From assembly GCF_019061185.1 (NCBI RefSeq), contig NZ_JAHQZU010000003.1:186001-250000 (forward strand): a stretch of DNA of 64,000 nt. The letters are read 5' to 3'. This document shows, piece after piece, positions 1 through 8,924 of the stretch (position 1 is the first letter of the stretch; every line of letters begins with the position of its first letter). The position numbers and the translations under genes are program-made. The notes under the pieces were generated by a model, which did no database searches, had not been told where the DNA came from, and saw only the letters and a list, made by a program, of their open reading frames with translations. This DNA is from Paracoccus sp. Z118 (GTDB lineage: Bacteria; Pseudomonadota; Alphaproteobacteria; Rhodobacterales; Rhodobacteraceae).

Positions 1-3
1 CTG

Positions 4-960
4 CTACCGTTTGGACGCGGCCTGATCCACGAACCTCTGTGCATCCGCGGTGACGGCGTCCCGCACGGCGACGGCCTCCCTGATGACCCCGTCGATATAT
101 TCACGCGCGCTCGGCAGCGGCACGTCGTTCGACGGCAGGACGGCGGTGAACGAGAAGGGGATCGCGGGCAGCAGCGGCCGGATCACCAGCCGGCTGCTGG
201 GGTGCGCGTAGGCGGTGTAGGGGTCCACGATGGCGATGCCGAGGCCCGATTCGACCATGCCGCAGATGATCTCGGACAGGGGGCTTTCCGCGCGCGAGCG
301 GACCTCGACCCCATGCGCATCCAGCACCGCCTGGACCTGCCGCCTGCCGACCGTCTCGACCGGCAGGGAGATGAAGTCCTGTTCGTGAAGGTCGGTGACG
401 TGAAGCGCCTCCTTCGCGGCCAGCGGATGCTCGGGATAGAGCGCAGCAACCCGCGGCACGGCGGGCATCGGCACCGTGCGCAGGGAAAACGTGGGCATGC
501 TCGACTCGACGAAACCCACATCGCACTGGTTGTTCACTACCCAGTCCATGACCAGCGGGCTGATGACGCCGAAAAGCGAGATATGCAGCTCCTCGTGTTC
601 CTTGAGGAACCGGCCGGTGAAACGCGGCAGGAAGGCGTTGGTGAGCGCCGGCATCGCCGCGACCCGCAGCACCCGCGCCCGCTTTTCGCGCAGCCCCGCC
701 GCGACCGAGGCGATGCGCTGAAGGCCGCTGAACGAGCGCTCGACCTCGGCATAGAGCGTGTAGGCCGCCGGGGTCGGATGAAGGCGATTGCCGCTGCGCT
801 CGAACAGGTCCAGCCGCAGGTTGTGCTGAAGATCGCGCAGAAGGCGGCTTGCGGCGGGCTGGCTGATCCCCAGCCGCACGGCCGCGTCGCTGACCGATCC
901 CGCCTGCATGACGGCCTGGAATGCCTCGATCTGACGATGGTTGATCCGGGTTGTCAGCAT
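4..960 (-). CDS. LysR-family transcriptional regulator
   Basis: A 318-residue LysR-type regulator. The N-terminal winged helix-turn-helix (about residues 5-65) carries the family pattern, with GSVSDAAVRLGISQPAASR as the recognition region. The rest matches a periplasmic-binding-like effector domain. The frame stays open far upstream, but I start at MLTTRIN because the LysR domain begins there and the upstream part lies over the neighbouring intergenic and coding DNA. It is divergent from the ABC importer/oxidoreductase operon at 1090-9269, the usual place for a LysR activator of a catabolic operon. That it controls this operon is inference; its ligand is unknown. Confidence 0.9.
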   Translation of the reverse strand: MLTTRINHRQIEAFQAVMQAGSVSDAAVRLGISQPAASRLLRDLQHNLRLDLFERSGNRLHPTPAAYTLYAEVERSFSGLQRIASVAAGLREKRARVLRVAAMPALTNAFLPRFTGRFLKEHEELHISLFGVISPLVMDWVVNNQCDVGFVESSMPTFSLRTVPMPAVPRVAALYPEHPLAAKEALHVTDLHEQDFISLPVETVGRRQVQAVLDAHGVEVRSRAESPLSEIICGMVESGLGIAIVDPYTAYAHPSSRLVIRPLLPAIPFSFTAVLPSNDVPLPSAREYIDGVIREAVAVRDAVTADAQRFVDQAASKR

Positions 961-1089
961 AACATTCCTGCATGTCAGTCGCTTGATTATGCATTTGACG
1001 CGCTTTGCCTCGCAAGTCCATCCTGCCCCGCAGGCAGCAGGGAGACTGCCGCGCGATAACCGCATCCATTTCTCAGGGAGAGAGAACCC
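961..1089. promoter_or_regulatory. Divergent promoter region between LysR gene and importer operon
   Basis: This 129-bp gap must hold the promoters of both flanking genes. An imperfect operator-like pair, TGCAT and ATGCA about 14 bp apart, lies near 970-993. LysR proteins usually bind interrupted dyads of T-N11-A type. A purine-rich Shine-Dalgarno stretch (AGGGAGAGAGAA) precedes the start at 1090. No exact -10/-35 pair can be fixed by eye. Confidence 0.35.
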
Positions 1090-2121
1090 ATGCGCTATGC
1101 CATCTGCTCTGTATCCTTCGCCGCGCTCATGCTGTCCGCTGGCGGTGCGATGGCCCAGAGCCAGACCCTTTACGTCGCGGGCTACGGCGGCACGTTCGAA
1201 AAGATGATGCGCGACAGCGTCATTCCGCCGTTCGAGCAGCAGCACGACGTCCGGGTCGAATATGTCGCCGGCAACTCGACCGACACGCTGGCGAAGCTTC
1301 AGGCCCAGCAGGGCAACCAGCAGATCGACGTCGCCATCCTGGATGACGGCCCGATGTATCAGGCGATCGAGCTGGGCTTCTGCGCCCCGATCGAGGGGCT
1401 GGACGACGCCGACCTGTTCGACCTCGCCCGTTTCCCGGAAGACAAGGCCGTCGCCATGGGCGTCGTCGCCACCGGCCTGTTCTACAACGCTGACTATTTC
1501 GAGCAGCAGGGCTGGGAGCCGCCGACCTCGTGGAACGACCTGAAGGACCCGAAGTTCGAGGGCAAGGTCGTCATTCCGCCGATCAACAACACCTACGGCC
1601 TTTACACGCTGGTGCAGTTCGCGCGCCTGAACGGTGGCGGCGAGAAGGACATCGAGTCCGGCTTCACCACCATGATCGACGATGTGAACCAGAACGTGCT
1701 GGCCTATGAGCCCTCGCCGGGCAAGATGACCGAGCTGTTCCAGTCGGAGCAGGCGGTGCTGGGCGTCTGGGGCTCGTCGCGCGTCGGCGCGCTGGCGGAT
1801 ACCGGCTTCCCGGCGAAGTTCGTCTATCCCGAGGAAGGTGCCGTCACGCTGCTGACCGTGGCCTGCCCGATCGCCAAGGAAGAGGTCTCGCCGCTCGCCG
1901 GTGAATTCATCCGCTACATGGTGACGCCGGAGGTGCAGAACTACATGGTGAACGACTACGGCCTCGGCCCGGTCAACTCCACCGTGGAAGTCAGCCCCGA
2001 GGCGGGCGACTTCATCCCGGCGGGCGACGTCGTCGCGGGACTCTACAACCCCGACTGGGTGACGATCAACCAGAACCGCGAGGACTGGACCAAGCGCTGG
2101 AACCGCGAAGTCGAGCGCTGA
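1090..2121 (+). CDS. ABC importer substrate-binding protein, spermidine/putrescine (PotD) family
   Basis: A 343-residue periplasmic solute-binding protein. It has a clear Sec signal peptide ending AMAQ at about residue 23, then the mature start SQTLYVAGYGGTFEKMM, typical of the spermidine/putrescine/opine binding family. It is the first gene of an importer operon and is followed by the ATPase and two permeases in usual pot order. Because catabolic oxidoreductases follow in the same operon, the ligand may be an opine, amino-acid derivative or polyamine, but sequence alone does not say which. The strong SD and the hairpin after the gene fit high expression of the binding protein relative to the membrane parts. 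Confidence 0.9.
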   Translation: MRYAICSVSFAALMLSAGGAMAQSQTLYVAGYGGTFEKMMRDSVIPPFEQQHDVRVEYVAGNSTDTLAKLQAQQGNQQIDVAILDDGPMYQAIELGFCAPIEGLDDADLFDLARFPEDKAVAMGVVATGLFYNADYFEQQGWEPPTSWNDLKDPKFEGKVVIPPINNTYGLYTLVQFARLNGGGEKDIESGFTTMIDDVNQNVLAYEPSPGKMTELFQSEQAVLGVWGSSRVGALADTGFPAKFVYPEEGAVTLLTVACPIAKEEVSPLAGEFIRYMVTPEVQNYMVNDYGLGPVNSTVEVSPEAGDFIPAGDVVAGLYNPDWVTINQNREDWTKRWNREVER

Positions 2122-2170
2122 TCGGCCGACGCCTTTCACACTGAACCGCCCATCCGGGCAATGATGACGG

Positions 2171-2192
2171 GGCAGGGGGATCACCCCCTGCC
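2171..2192 (+). terminator. Intra-operon hairpin after the binding-protein gene
   Basis: A perfect 9-bp stem, GGCAGGGGG and CCCCCTGCC with loop ATCA, sits in the 121-bp gap between the binding-protein and ATPase genes. There is no U-tract, so it is more likely an mRNA-stabilising or partially attenuating structure than a full terminator. Such stems often follow binding-protein genes of importer operons. Confidence 0.5.
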
Positions 2193-2242
2193 ACCCCGCT
2201 ATTGGACCGTTGCCGCGTGGCCGGTCGCAGGGAAGCTTGCTC

Positions 2243-3274
2243 ATGTCGTTTTTGGAACTGACCGATCTCCGCAAGACCTATGGCGACGTCGTCGCGCTGG
2301 AGAATTTCAACCTCACGGTCGAGAAGGGCGAATTCATCTCGCTGCTGGGACCGTCGGGCTGCGGCAAGACCACCACGCTGCAGATGATCGCCGGCTTCAC
2401 CGAGCCGACCGCCGGGAAGATCGTCCTGTCGGGCCGCGATCTCGTGTCCGTCCCGCCCGCCAAGCGCGGACTGGGCATCGTCTTTCAAAGCTATGCGCTG
2501 TTCCCCCATCTCTCCGCCGCCGAGAATGTCGCCTTCGGGCTGGACATGCGCAAGGTCGATCGCGCCTCGCGCGATGAGCGGGTGCGCGAGGCGCTGGCGA
2601 TGGTCGGCCTCAAGGGCTACGAGGACCGCTTCCCCCGCCGTATGTCGGGCGGTCAGCAGCAGCGCGTCGCGGTGGCGCGGGCGCTGGTGATCCGCCCCGA
2701 GATCCTGCTGCTCGACGAGCCGCTGTCCAACCTCGACGCCAAGATGCGCGAGGAGATGCAGGGCGAGCTGCTGTCGATCCAGCGCCGGCTGGGCACCACC
2801 ACGATCCTCGTGACCCACGATCAGCAGGAGGCGATGGCGCTGTCGAACCGCGTCGTCGTGATGAGCAAGGGCCGGATCGAGCAGATCGCGTCGCCGGTCG
2901 AGGCCTACAACCACCCCGCCAGCCCCTTCGTCGCCTCGTTCCTCGGCAAGACCAACACCCTCTCGGGCGAGGTCCGCGGCGGCACGCTGTCGGTCGGCGA
3001 CTACCGCGCCGATGTGCCGGGCGCCGATGGGCCGGTCGCGGTGACGCTGCGCCCGGAAAAGATGCGCTTCGACGCCACCGGCCTGCGCGGCACCGTCGCC
3101 TCGCGCGTGTTCCAGGGGAACAGCTGGTCCTATCACGTCGATACGGCGCAGGGCGAGGTGCTGGTGCTGCGCCAGAACGACGGCCAGCCGCTGCCGGTCG
3201 AGGGCGAGCCGGTCTTCGTGAGCTGGTCCCCCGCCGACATGGGCGTTCACCGCGAAGGGGCCCGCCATGGCTGA
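2243..3274 (+). CDS. ABC importer ATP-binding protein, PotA-like
   Basis: A 343-residue ATPase. Walker A is GPSGCGKTT, the ABC signature is MSGGQQQRVAVARAL and Walker B is ILLLDEP. The C-terminal part (after about residue 235) is a TOBE-type regulatory domain as in PotA/MalK. I start at MSFLELTDL, with AGGGAAG just upstream. An in-frame ATG 11 codons earlier has no better ribosome site. It energises uptake by the two permeases that follow; its 3' end overlaps the first of them by 8 nt, indicating translational coupling. Confidence 0.92.
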   Translation: MSFLELTDLRKTYGDVVALENFNLTVEKGEFISLLGPSGCGKTTTLQMIAGFTEPTAGKIVLSGRDLVSVPPAKRGLGIVFQSYALFPHLSAAENVAFGLDMRKVDRASRDERVREALAMVGLKGYEDRFPRRMSGGQQQRVAVARALVIRPEILLLDEPLSNLDAKMREEMQGELLSIQRRLGTTTILVTHDQQEAMALSNRVVVMSKGRIEQIASPVEAYNHPASPFVASFLGKTNTLSGEVRGGTLSVGDYRADVPGADGPVAVTLRPEKMRFDATGLRGTVASRVFQGNSWSYHVDTAQGEVLVLRQNDGQPLPVEGEPVFVSWSPADMGVHREGARHG

Positions 3275-4133
3275 GCGGCGCAGCCCCATTGCGGTCGCGC
3301 CGCTGCTGCTGCCGGCGACGCTGCTGTTCATCGCCGTCCTCGCGATTCCGCTGATCATGACGCTCATGCTGTCCTTCTACAGCTGGGGCCAGTACACCGG
3401 CATCGTCGAGGATTTCACGGTCGAGAACTGGGTCGAGGTCTTCACCGATCCCTATTTCGGCGACGTGTTCCTGCGCACGCTGCGCATCTCGGTCTTCGCG
3501 ACGCTGCTGGCGGCGCTGTTCGGCACACCCGAGGCGTATATCCTCAAGCGCATGGACCCGCGCTGGCGGGGCATCTTTCTGCTGGTGATCCTCGGGCCGC
3601 TGCTGATGTCGGTCGTCGCCCGGACGCTGGGCTGGGCGCTGCTGTTCGGCGGCAACAGCGGGGTGGCCAACCAGCTTCTGATGGGGATCGGCCTGATCGA
3701 CAGCCCCATTCCCTTCATGTTCACGGAAACCGGCGTCGTGATCGCGCTCGCCCATGTGATGATGCCGTTCATGGTGCTGTCGGTCTGGGCCTCGCTTCAG
3801 CGGCTGGACCCGCAGGTGGAGAACGCCGCCCGCTCGCTCGGCGCGAGCCAGGCCACGGTCATCCGCCGCGTGGTGCTGCCGCAGATCATGCCCGGCATCC
3901 TGTCCGGTTCGATCATCGTCTTCGCGCTGAGCGCGTCGGCCTTCGCCACCCCCGCCATCATCGGCGGCCGGCGGCTGAAGGTCGCCTCGACGCTCGCCTA
4001 TGACGAGTTTCTCAACACGCTGGACTGGCCCCTCGGGGCGGCGGTCGCGGTGCTGCTGCTGATCGCCATCGTGCTGATCATCGTCGCATCCAACCGGCTG
4101 GTCGAGCGCCGCTACGCCGAGGTGTTCAGATGA
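3267..4133 (+). CDS. ABC importer permease 1, PotB-like
   Basis: A 288-residue inner-membrane permease with about six hydrophobic segments. The EAA-type coupling loop that contacts the ATPase is visible in the AARSLGASQATVIRRVVLPQ region. It is the first of two paired permeases, as in potABCD-type importers. Its start overlaps the ATPase gene by 8 nt and its end overlaps the next permease by 4 nt (ATGA), so the proteins are very likely made together. Substrate is not determined. Confidence 0.9.
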   Translation: MAERRSPIAVAPLLLPATLLFIAVLAIPLIMTLMLSFYSWGQYTGIVEDFTVENWVEVFTDPYFGDVFLRTLRISVFATLLAALFGTPEAYILKRMDPRWRGIFLLVILGPLLMSVVARTLGWALLFGGNSGVANQLLMGIGLIDSPIPFMFTETGVVIALAHVMMPFMVLSVWASLQRLDPQVENAARSLGASQATVIRRVVLPQIMPGILSGSIIVFALSASAFATPAIIGGRRLKVASTLAYDEFLNTLDWPLGAAVAVLLLIAIVLIIVASNRLVERRYAEVFR

Positions 4134-4936
4134 AGAGGAACGGCCCCATCGCGCTGATCTTCCATGCGTTCTTCGTGACCTTCATGGTCGCGCCGATCCT
4201 GGTGGTCTGCGTCGTCGCCTTCACCTCGCACGGCTATCTGTCGCTGCCGACCGACGGTCTGTCGCTGCGCTGGTTCCGCGAGATCGCCAACTACCCCGAG
4301 TTCGTGCGCGCCTTCTGGACCTCGATCTATCTGGGGGCGGTGTCCTCGACCGTCGCGGTGGTCCTGGCGGTGCCGGCGGCGCTGGCCTTCAGCCGCTACG
4401 ACTTCACCGGCAAGGGGGCGCTCGCCGCCTTCTTCCTGTCGCCGCTGATGATCCCGCATGTGGTGCTCGGCATCGCCTTCCTGCGCTTCTTCACGCAGGG
4501 CGGGCTGTCGGGGACGATGGCGGCGCTGATCATCTCGCATATCATCCTGGTGTTCCCCTTCGCGCTGCGGCTGACGCTGTCGGCGGCGACGGGGATGGAC
4601 CGGTCGATCGAATCCGCGGCGATCTCGCTCGGGGCCGGCAACTTGACGCTGTTCCGCCGGGTGACGCTGCCGCTGATCCTGCCGGGCGTCATCAGCGGCT
4701 GGGCGCTGTCGTTCATCCAGTCCTTCGACGAGGTGACGATGACCGTGTTCCTGGCCGCGCCGGGCACGGAAACCCTGCCGGTGCGGATGTTCCTGTATGT
4801 GCAGGACAACATCGACCCGCTGGTCACGTCCGTTTCGGCGGTCGTCATCCTCATCACCATGGTCGCGCTGATGATCCTCGACCGGCTTTACGGCCTCGAT
4901 GCCGTGCTGTCGGGTCACAGCGACCGCAACTCATAG
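4130..4936 (+). CDS. ABC importer permease 2, PotC-like
   Basis: A 268-residue permease of the same binding-protein-dependent family, with about six membrane segments and the coupling loop AAISLGAGNLTLFRRVTLPL. It pairs with the preceding permease through an ATGA overlap and completes a four-part importer (binding protein, ATPase, two permeases). A 9-nt gap with an AGGAAGG ribosome site leads into the first oxidoreductase gene, so uptake and catabolism appear to be one transcript. Confidence 0.9.
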   Translation: MKRNGPIALIFHAFFVTFMVAPILVVCVVAFTSHGYLSLPTDGLSLRWFREIANYPEFVRAFWTSIYLGAVSSTVAVVLAVPAALAFSRYDFTGKGALAAFFLSPLMIPHVVLGIAFLRFFTQGGLSGTMAALIISHIILVFPFALRLTLSAATGMDRSIESAAISLGAGNLTLFRRVTLPLILPGVISGWALSFIQSFDEVTMTVFLAAPGTETLPVRMFLYVQDNIDPLVTSVSAVVILITMVALMILDRLYGLDAVLSGHSDRNS

Positions 4937-4945
4937 GAAGGCGCC

Positions 4946-6091
4946 ATGGCACAGGTTCATGATGTCGCTGTCGTCGGCGGCGGGTTGCTCGGCGCATCGA
5001 TCGCCTGGGGTCTGGCGCGGCTTGGCCAGAAGGTCGTCGTGCTGGACGAGGGCGACGCCGTCCGCCGCGCCAGCCGCGCGAATTTCGCGCTGGTCTGGGT
5101 GCAGGGGAAGGGCGCGGGGATGCCGCCCTATGCAAACTGGTCGGTCGAGGCTTCGCGCCAGTGGCCCGGCTTCGCCGAGGCGCTGGAGGAGCAGACCGGC
5201 CTCGACGTCCATTACCAGCGGCCCGGCGGGTTCCACATCTGCCTGAACGAGGATGAACTCGCCGCCCGGCAGCGGGTCGTCGAAGGGATGTATGCCCAGG
5301 GCGCCCCGGAAGGCTACGGGCTGGAGATGACCAGCCGCGAGGATCTGGAAAAGGCCCTGCCCGAGATCGGGCCCGAGGTCGTCGGGGCCAGCTACAGCCC
5401 CCATGACGGGCATGTGAACTCGCTGCGCACCTTCCGCGCGCTGCATGAAGGGCTGCGGGCGTTCGGCGCCGACTACCGCCCCGACCACATGGTTGACGCG
5501 ATCGAGCCGCAGCCGGGCGGCGGGTTCGTCCTGCATACCGAGCAGGGGCGGGTGGAGGCGGCCAAGGTGGTCCTCGCCGCCGGAAACGGCAACGAGCGGC
5601 TGGCGCCCCATGTCGGGCTGTTCGCCCCGATGATGCCGACGCGCGGCCAGATCATCGTGACCGAGCGCGTCAGGCCGTTCCTGCACTATCCGCTCGGCAC
5701 CCTGCGCCAGACCGACGAGGGCACGGTGATGATCGGCGACAGCAAGGAGGACGTGCTGGACGACGGCGAGACCCGCGTGCCGGTCAGCACCGTCATGGCC
5801 GACCGCGCCCGCCGCACCTTCCCGCTGCTGAACCGGCTCAACGTCGTGCGGACCTGGTCGGGCATCCGGGTGATGACCCGAGACGGCTTTCCGGTCTACG
5901 ACCAGTCGGCCAGCGCCCCTGGCGCCTTCGTCGCCTGCTGCCATTCCGGCGTGACGCTCGCCTCCATGCACGCGCTGGACCTCGCCCGCCGGATCAGGGA
6001 CGGCGGGCTGGGCGGCGCGCTCGCCCCGTTCTCGGCCCGGCGCTTCGCCGACGCTCCTGAAACCCTGCTCAACTCGGATGCAGCCGCATGA
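4946..6091 (+). CDS. FAD-dependent oxidoreductase, DAO family (likely catalytic subunit)
   Basis: A 381-residue flavoprotein of the D-amino-acid oxidase/glycine oxidase superfamily. The N-terminal dinucleotide fold shows VVGGGLLGASIAWGLARLG and an acidic residue in VVVLDEG. The C-terminal half carries the conserved end of the FAD site (TWSGIRVMTRDGFPVY). It overlaps by 4 nt the gene for a small 2Fe-2S protein, which in turn overlaps an FAD/BFD oxidoreductase. This trio is the layout of heteromeric opine oxidase, hydrogen cyanide synthase (HcnABC) and D-hydroxyproline dehydrogenase complexes. By analogy it would be the subunit that oxidises a C-N bond of the imported compound; the precise substrate is unknown. 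Confidence 0.85.
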   Translation: MAQVHDVAVVGGGLLGASIAWGLARLGQKVVVLDEGDAVRRASRANFALVWVQGKGAGMPPYANWSVEASRQWPGFAEALEEQTGLDVHYQRPGGFHICLNEDELAARQRVVEGMYAQGAPEGYGLEMTSREDLEKALPEIGPEVVGASYSPHDGHVNSLRTFRALHEGLRAFGADYRPDHMVDAIEPQPGGGFVLHTEQGRVEAAKVVLAAGNGNERLAPHVGLFAPMMPTRGQIIVTERVRPFLHYPLGTLRQTDEGTVMIGDSKEDVLDDGETRVPVSTVMADRARRTFPLLNRLNVVRTWSGIRVMTRDGFPVYDQSASAPGAFVACCHSGVTLASMHALDLARRIRDGGLGGALAPFSARRFADAPETLLNSDAAA

Positions 6092-6393
6092 CACCCATGT
6101 TCTCACATATTCCGGCGGACCAGCGGCCGACGCTGGAGATTTTCGTGGACGGGCAGAGCGTCCGCGCGCGGCGGGGCGACACGGTGTCGGCGGCGCTGCT
6201 GGCCTCGGGGCTGGACGTGCGGCGCGACAGCGCGGTGTCGGGCGTGCCGCGGCTGCCCTATTGCATGATGGGCGTCTGCTTCGAATGCCTCGTGACCATC
6301 GACGGCGTGGGCAACCGGCAGGGCTGCCTGATCCCGGTCGCGCCGGGGATGCGGGTCGAGATCCAGCGCGGCAAGAGGGAGCTTGGGAAATGA
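6088..6393 (+). CDS. Small (2Fe-2S)-binding subunit, HcnA/OoxA-N-terminal type
   Basis: A 101-residue protein with a plant-type ferredoxin cluster motif. Cysteines are visible in PYCMMGVCFECLVTI and again in NRQGC, giving the C-x4-C-x2-C...C pattern. It has the length and position of the small subunit of heteromeric amine/imino-acid dehydrogenases and would pass electrons between the two flavoproteins. It overlaps both neighbours by 4 nt (ATGA at each end), strong support for a stoichiometric complex. Confidence 0.85.
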   Translation: MTPMFSHIPADQRPTLEIFVDGQSVRARRGDTVSAALLASGLDVRRDSAVSGVPRLPYCMMGVCFECLVTIDGVGNRQGCLIPVAPGMRVEIQRGKRELGK

Positions 6394-7799
6394 GCGTTCT
6401 GCGTTCGGACAATTACGATCTGGTCGTCGTCGGCGCCGGTCCCGCCGGGATCGCTGCGGCGGCTGCGGCAGCGAAGGCCGGTGCGACCACGCTGCTTCTG
6501 GACGAGAACGCCGGTCCCGGCGGGCAGGTCTGGCGCGGCCTGACCTCGACCCCCCTGACCAACCGGGACATGCTGGGCAAGGACTTCTGGGACGGTCAGC
6601 TCGAACTGGAAAAGCTGCGTTCCAGCGGGGCCGAGGTGCTTCAGCGCGCGACGGTCTGGAGCATCGATCCCTCGCTTCAGGTCGGCATCTCGCATGGCGG
6701 CGCTTCGCGGATCGTGCAGGCGCGCAGGATCGTCATCGCCACCGGCGCGATGGAGCGGCCGTTCCCCATTCCGGGCTGGACGCTGCCCGGCGTGATGACG
6801 GCGGGCGCGGCGCAGACGATGCTGAAATCCTCGGGACTGGTGCCGTCCGAGCCGACGGTCATCGCCGGTCAGGGGCCGCTGCTGTGGCTGCTGGCCGGGC
6901 AGATACTTCGGATGGGCGGGCGCATCGACGTGATGCTGGACACGACGCCCAAAGGGGCGTTCGCCGCCGCGCTGCCCAAGGCCTTCGGTTTCCTGACCAC
7001 CCCCTATTTCCGCAAGGGGCTGAAGATGCTGCGCGAGGTGCGGTCCAAGGTCCGCATCATCAAGCATGTCACCCGGATCGAGGCGCAAGGCGACGGGCAG
7101 CTTGAGCGCGTCGTCTGGGAGACCGCCGGAGGCAAGCGCGGCGAGATGGCAAGCCGCCTTCTGCTGCTGCATCAGGGCGTGGTGCCGAACGTCAACCTCG
7201 CCATGTCCACGGGCGCGGCGCATGACTGGGATGGTCTGCAACTCTGCTGGCGGCCCCGGCTGGACGATGACGGGCAGACGACCGTGCCCGGCATCTATGT
7301 CGCGGGCGACGGGGCCGGGATCGGCGGCGTCGGCGTGGCGCTGGCGCGGGGCCGGGTCGCCGCCCGTGCCGCGCTGACCTCACTGGGCAAAAGCGGGCAG
7401 GATGCGGACCTTTCCGCCGCCCGCGCCGAGCTTGCCAAGGCCAATCGCGGGCGCGAGTTCCTCGACCTGCTCTACAAGCCCGCCGAGCAGTTCCGCATTC
7501 CCGAAGGCGACACCATCGTCTGCCGCTGCGAGGAGGTGCGCGCCAGCGACATCCGGTCAGCCGTGGATATCGGGGCGTCGGGGCCGAACCAGCTCAAGGC
7601 CTATCTGCGGACCGGCATGGGGCCGTGTCAGGGGCGGCTATGCGGGCTGACCGTGACGGAACTGATGGCCAAGGCGCGGGGCACCACGCCCGAGCAGATC
7701 GGCTATTACCGCCTGCGCGCGCCCGTCAAGCCGCTGACGCTGAGCGAACTGGCCGATCTGCCGATGGAGCCGGAAGCGGTCAAGGCGGTCGTGCGCTGA
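6390..7799 (+). CDS. FAD/NAD(P)-binding oxidoreductase with C-terminal BFD-like 2Fe-2S domain (HcnB/OoxA-like)
   Basis: A 469-residue pyridine-nucleotide-disulfide-type flavoprotein. The FAD fold starts at VVVGAGPAGIAAAAAAAKAG, with a second GD motif in GIYVAGDGAGIGGVGVA. The last ~100 residues hold a BFD-like cluster domain with four cysteines (CRCEEV and GPCQGRLCG). I start at MSVLRSDN, whose ATG overlaps the stop of the 2Fe-2S gene. It is the expected electron-relay alpha subunit of an HcnB/opine-oxidase-like complex. It ends with a TGATG junction into the next oxidase gene. Confidence 0.85.
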   Translation: MSVLRSDNYDLVVVGAGPAGIAAAAAAAKAGATTLLLDENAGPGGQVWRGLTSTPLTNRDMLGKDFWDGQLELEKLRSSGAEVLQRATVWSIDPSLQVGISHGGASRIVQARRIVIATGAMERPFPIPGWTLPGVMTAGAAQTMLKSSGLVPSEPTVIAGQGPLLWLLAGQILRMGGRIDVMLDTTPKGAFAAALPKAFGFLTTPYFRKGLKMLREVRSKVRIIKHVTRIEAQGDGQLERVVWETAGGKRGEMASRLLLLHQGVVPNVNLAMSTGAAHDWDGLQLCWRPRLDDDGQTTVPGIYVAGDGAGIGGVGVALARGRVAARAALTSLGKSGQDADLSAARAELAKANRGREFLDLLYKPAEQFRIPEGDTIVCRCEEVRASDIRSAVDIGASGPNQLKAYLRTGMGPCQGRLCGLTVTELMAKARGTTPEQIGYYRLRAPVKPLTLSELADLPMEPEAVKAVVR

Positions 7800-8911
7800 T
7801 GATCCGGCGCGACGCCCTCATCATCGGCGGCGGCATCCACGGCTGCGCGACGGCGCTGAACCTGCGCCATGCGGGGGCGAGCGTCACGCTGTTCGAAAAG
7901 GACTATGCCGGCCGCCACGCCTCGGGCGTCAACGCGGGCGGGGTGCGGATGCTGTCGCGGCACGTCGCGGAAATCCCGCTGTCGCTGCGCTCGATGGAGA
8001 TATGGGAGCGGATCGGGGACGTGGTGGGCGACGACTGCGCGCTGGACTGCCACGGGCAGGTGCTGGTCGCGGAGACCGACAGCGACTTCGAGGATTGCAA
8101 GGCCCGCGTGGCGGAGCTGAACGCGCTCGGCTTCACGCATGAGGAACTTCTGAGCGCCGCCGAAATCCGCGCGATCCTGCCTGCCGTGGCCGAGACCTGC
8201 CGGGGCGGCATCATCTCTCGCCGCGACGGGGCCGCGCAGCCCGCGAGGGCGACGACCGCCTTCCGCCGCAAGGCCGGGGAACTTGGCGCCGATATCCGCG
8301 AGGGCGTCGCCGCCGGGATGCCGCGCTTTGAACGCGGCCTCTGGCATGTCGAGGCGGGGGGCGAGGAGTTCGCCGCGCCCAATCTCGTCATCGCCGCCGG
8401 GGCTTGGGCAGGGCGCATCGCCGCGCATCTGGGCGATCCGATTCCGATGGAGCCGGTCGCGCCGATGCTGATGATCACCTCGCGCGTGCCGCATTTCATC
8501 GATCCGGTGGTGATCCTGCGCTCGCGCATCCTGTCATTCAAGCAGTTCCCCAACGGCACGCTGCTGATCGGCGGCGGGCATCTGGGCAAGGCCGATCTGG
8601 ATACCAACGGAACCGTGCTGGACTGGAACAAGCTTCAGACCAGCGCCCGCACCGTGTCCGAACTGTTCCCGGTCATGCGCAATGCCACCATCGTCCGCGC
8701 CTGGGCGGGGATCGAGGGCAAGCTGTCCGACGATCTGCCCGTGGTCGGGCCCAGCCCGCGCCACAAGGGGCTGTTCTATCAATGCGGCTTTTCGCTGCAT
8801 GGTTTCCAGCTTGGCCCCGCCGCCGGTGCGGTGATGGCCGAGCTGGTGACGGAGGGGCGCACGCCCACCGATATCTCGGGCCTTTCGATGGCCCGTTTCA
8901 ACGCCAGCTAG
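7799..8911 (+). CDS. Second FAD-dependent oxidoreductase, DAO family
   Basis: A 370-residue DAO-superfamily flavoprotein, starting MIRRDALIIGGGIHGCATA with the dinucleotide-binding glycines. FAD-contacting segments recur near the C terminus (WAGIEGKLSDDLPVVG). Its start overlaps the stop of the previous gene by one nucleotide. It is related in family but not close in sequence to the DAO protein at 4946-6091, so the operon carries two different C-N oxidising flavoproteins. It may act on a second step or be an alternative catalytic subunit; this is inference. Confidence 0.85.
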   Translation: MIRRDALIIGGGIHGCATALNLRHAGASVTLFEKDYAGRHASGVNAGGVRMLSRHVAEIPLSLRSMEIWERIGDVVGDDCALDCHGQVLVAETDSDFEDCKARVAELNALGFTHEELLSAAEIRAILPAVAETCRGGIISRRDGAAQPARATTAFRRKAGELGADIREGVAAGMPRFERGLWHVEAGGEEFAAPNLVIAAGAWAGRIAAHLGDPIPMEPVAPMLMITSRVPHFIDPVVILRSRILSFKQFPNGTLLIGGGHLGKADLDTNGTVLDWNKLQTSARTVSELFPVMRNATIVRAWAGIEGKLSDDLPVVGPSPRHKGLFYQCGFSLHGFQLGPAAGAVMAELVTEGRTPTDISGLSMARFNAS

Positions 8912-8924
8912 AAAGGGCATTCCA

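Noticed and set aside
4..2274. Very long open frame extending the LysR gene upstream on the minus strand to 756 codons
   Set aside because: The upstream part lies antisense to the binding-protein gene, which has a signal peptide and clear family features. LysR homology starts at residue MLTTRIN.
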